A stretch of DNA of 64,000 bases, from positions 78,748 through 142,747 of the forward strand of contig NZ_WBKP01000003.1 of the NCBI RefSeq assembly GCF_009602465.1, in the 5' to 3' direction. The position numbers and the translations under genes were made by a program. Below the pieces are notes generated by a model. That model made no database searches. It was not told the DNA's origin and saw only the letters and a list, made by a program, of their open reading frames with translations. Position 1 is the stretch's first letter. Each line of letters starts with the position of its first letter. Positions 63,333 to 64,000 of this stretch are shown here, piece by piece. This DNA is from Cumulibacter manganitolerans (GTDB lineage: Bacteria; Actinomycetota; Actinomycetes; Mycobacteriales; Antricoccaceae).

Positions 63333-64000
63333 GTGGCTTTCACCACCACTCGCGCGCGTCGAGCAGTCGGCGTAGCCGCAGTCGCCACCTCGTGCGCCTT
63401 CGGATTGATGCTCAGCCCGGTCGCCGCGAACGCCGATCCGGCCGCGGACAAGGCGGGCGTGCAGGCGCAGATCGTCCAGACCCAGCACGATCTCGAGGTC
63501 ATCAGCGAGCAGTACAACGACGCCAAGATCGCGCTCGATCAGCTGACCGCCCAGGCCGCCGCCGCGCAGGCCGCCGCCGCCCAGGCAGCCACCTCGCTCG
63601 GCGACGAGCAGCAGAAGGTCGCGCAGACCGGCGCGTCGCTGTACAAGGGCCCGACCCTGGCCGAGGCGCAGACGCTCATCGCGGGCTCCTCTCCGCAGGA
63701 GATCATCGACAAGCTGTCGACCCTCGACCAGATCTCCGAGCACTACGGCGAGGCGGTGCACGCGCTGCAGAGCGGGCAGAGCGCAGCAGCGGCCGCCCAG
63801 GCCGACGCGCAGCAGAAGGCCTCGGCCGCGGCCGCGACCGCGCAGGACCTCGCCGCGAAGAAGGCCGAGATCGAGGCCAAGCTGCCCGGGCTGCAGACGC
63901 AGCTCGCCTCGCTGACGGACGCCGAGCGCCAGGCGGTGCTCGCGCAGGCCGGCGGCCACGCGACCGGTCAGCCCGAGGCCGTCGCCGCGACGCAGCCCGC
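63333..64000 (+). CDS. NlpC/P60-type cell-wall hydrolase, N-terminal part (cut by window)
   Basis: The visible 222 residues have a signal peptide (cleavage near VAANA/DPAADK), then an Ala/Gln-rich coiled coil (about 38-210). This is the N-terminal half of RipA-like NlpC/P60 peptidases, whose catalytic domain would follow past the window. Riboswitch control and the trpD-exonuclease neighbourhood support this. The GTG was chosen because AGGAG (63318-63322) is 10 bases upstream and the signal peptide begins there. Confidence 0.75.
   Translation, partial: MAFTTTRARRAVGVAAVATSCAFGLMLSPVAANADPAADKAGVQAQIVQTQHDLEVISEQYNDAKIALDQLTAQAAAAQAAAAQAATSLGDEQQKVAQTGASLYKGPTLAEAQTLIAGSSPQEIIDKLSTLDQISEHYGEAVHALQSGQSAAAAAQADAQQKASAAAATAQDLAAKKAEIEAKLPGLQTQLASLTDAERQAVLAQAGGHATGQPEAVAATQP

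Noticed and set aside
1..64000. tRNA, rRNA or CRISPR features
   Set aside because: No cloverleaf, ribosomal sequence or spaced direct repeats were seen. The ICE target is a protein gene, not a tRNA.

Overview
The window is high-GC DNA from an actinomycete. This is supported by mycothiol-, NucS-, GlgE- and QcrCAB/CtaE-type genes, GTG starts, many apparently leaderless promoters and a c-di-AMP riboswitch ahead of a coiled-coil cell-wall hydrolase. The species cannot be named from sequence alone. There are no rRNA or tRNA genes, no CRISPR array and no insertion sequences.

Region 1 (1 to about 19,220) is the right-hand part of an integrative and conjugative element (ICE). In order it encodes an ArdC-like antirestriction protein, a primase-polymerase, a membrane-anchored HTH protein (DUF2637 type), a ParB-like protein, and then a Gram-positive type IV secretion module: a VirB8-like protein, a three-module wall hydrolase, two pilin-sized two-TM proteins, VirB6/TrbL, an SCO6880/PrgI-type protein, a VirB4 ATPase and a VirD4 coupling protein. 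A DUF4913-like protein and a large serine recombinase close the element. The left end and any relaxase lie outside the window. The element has cut an ABC-F ATPase gene inside its second Walker B motif, and only the 3' part remains (19214-19735). Unexplained ICE signals include a recurrent ACCT(SS)C(S)GC-type motif before uncoupled genes, a 20-bp iteron-like array, and intragenic GGCGGGAC palindromes.

Region 2 (19.8-37.2 kb) is chromosomal acyl-CoA metabolism: enoyl-CoA hydratases, an aldehyde dehydrogenase, a tandem-duplicated 3-hydroxyacyl-CoA dehydrogenase, an acyl-AMP/CoA ligase, crotonyl-CoA carboxylase/reductase (ccr), methylmalonyl-CoA epimerase, a thiolase, the mutase chaperone MeaB and a mutase large subunit whose substrate residues identify it as isobutyryl-CoA mutase (IcmA). 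Together they suggest an acetyl-CoA to ethylmalonyl-CoA route with an entry for isobutyryl-CoA. NucS, a DivIVA-like coiled-coil protein, a PfkB kinase, and GntR and MarR regulators with clear palindromic operators lie among them.

Region 3 (37.3-51.8 kb) holds a mycothiol-dependent-enzyme family protein, a thioredoxin-like/TPR protein, a zinc metallopeptidase lipoprotein and an alpha-glucan block (glgE-mak-glgB, plus glgX). Between them sits an FHA protein paired with a probable pseudokinase.

Region 4 (51.9-64 kb) has an enoyl-CoA hydratase, a DsbA/FrnE-like protein with Cys/Gly tails, the respiratory cluster ctaE-qcrC-qcrA-qcrB with a CtaG-like protein, trpD, an Lrp-type ligand-binding protein, a DEDD exonuclease/UvrC-like fusion, and a riboswitch-controlled NlpC/P60-type gene cut by the window end. 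Two families of long palindromes occupy the gaps between convergent host genes.
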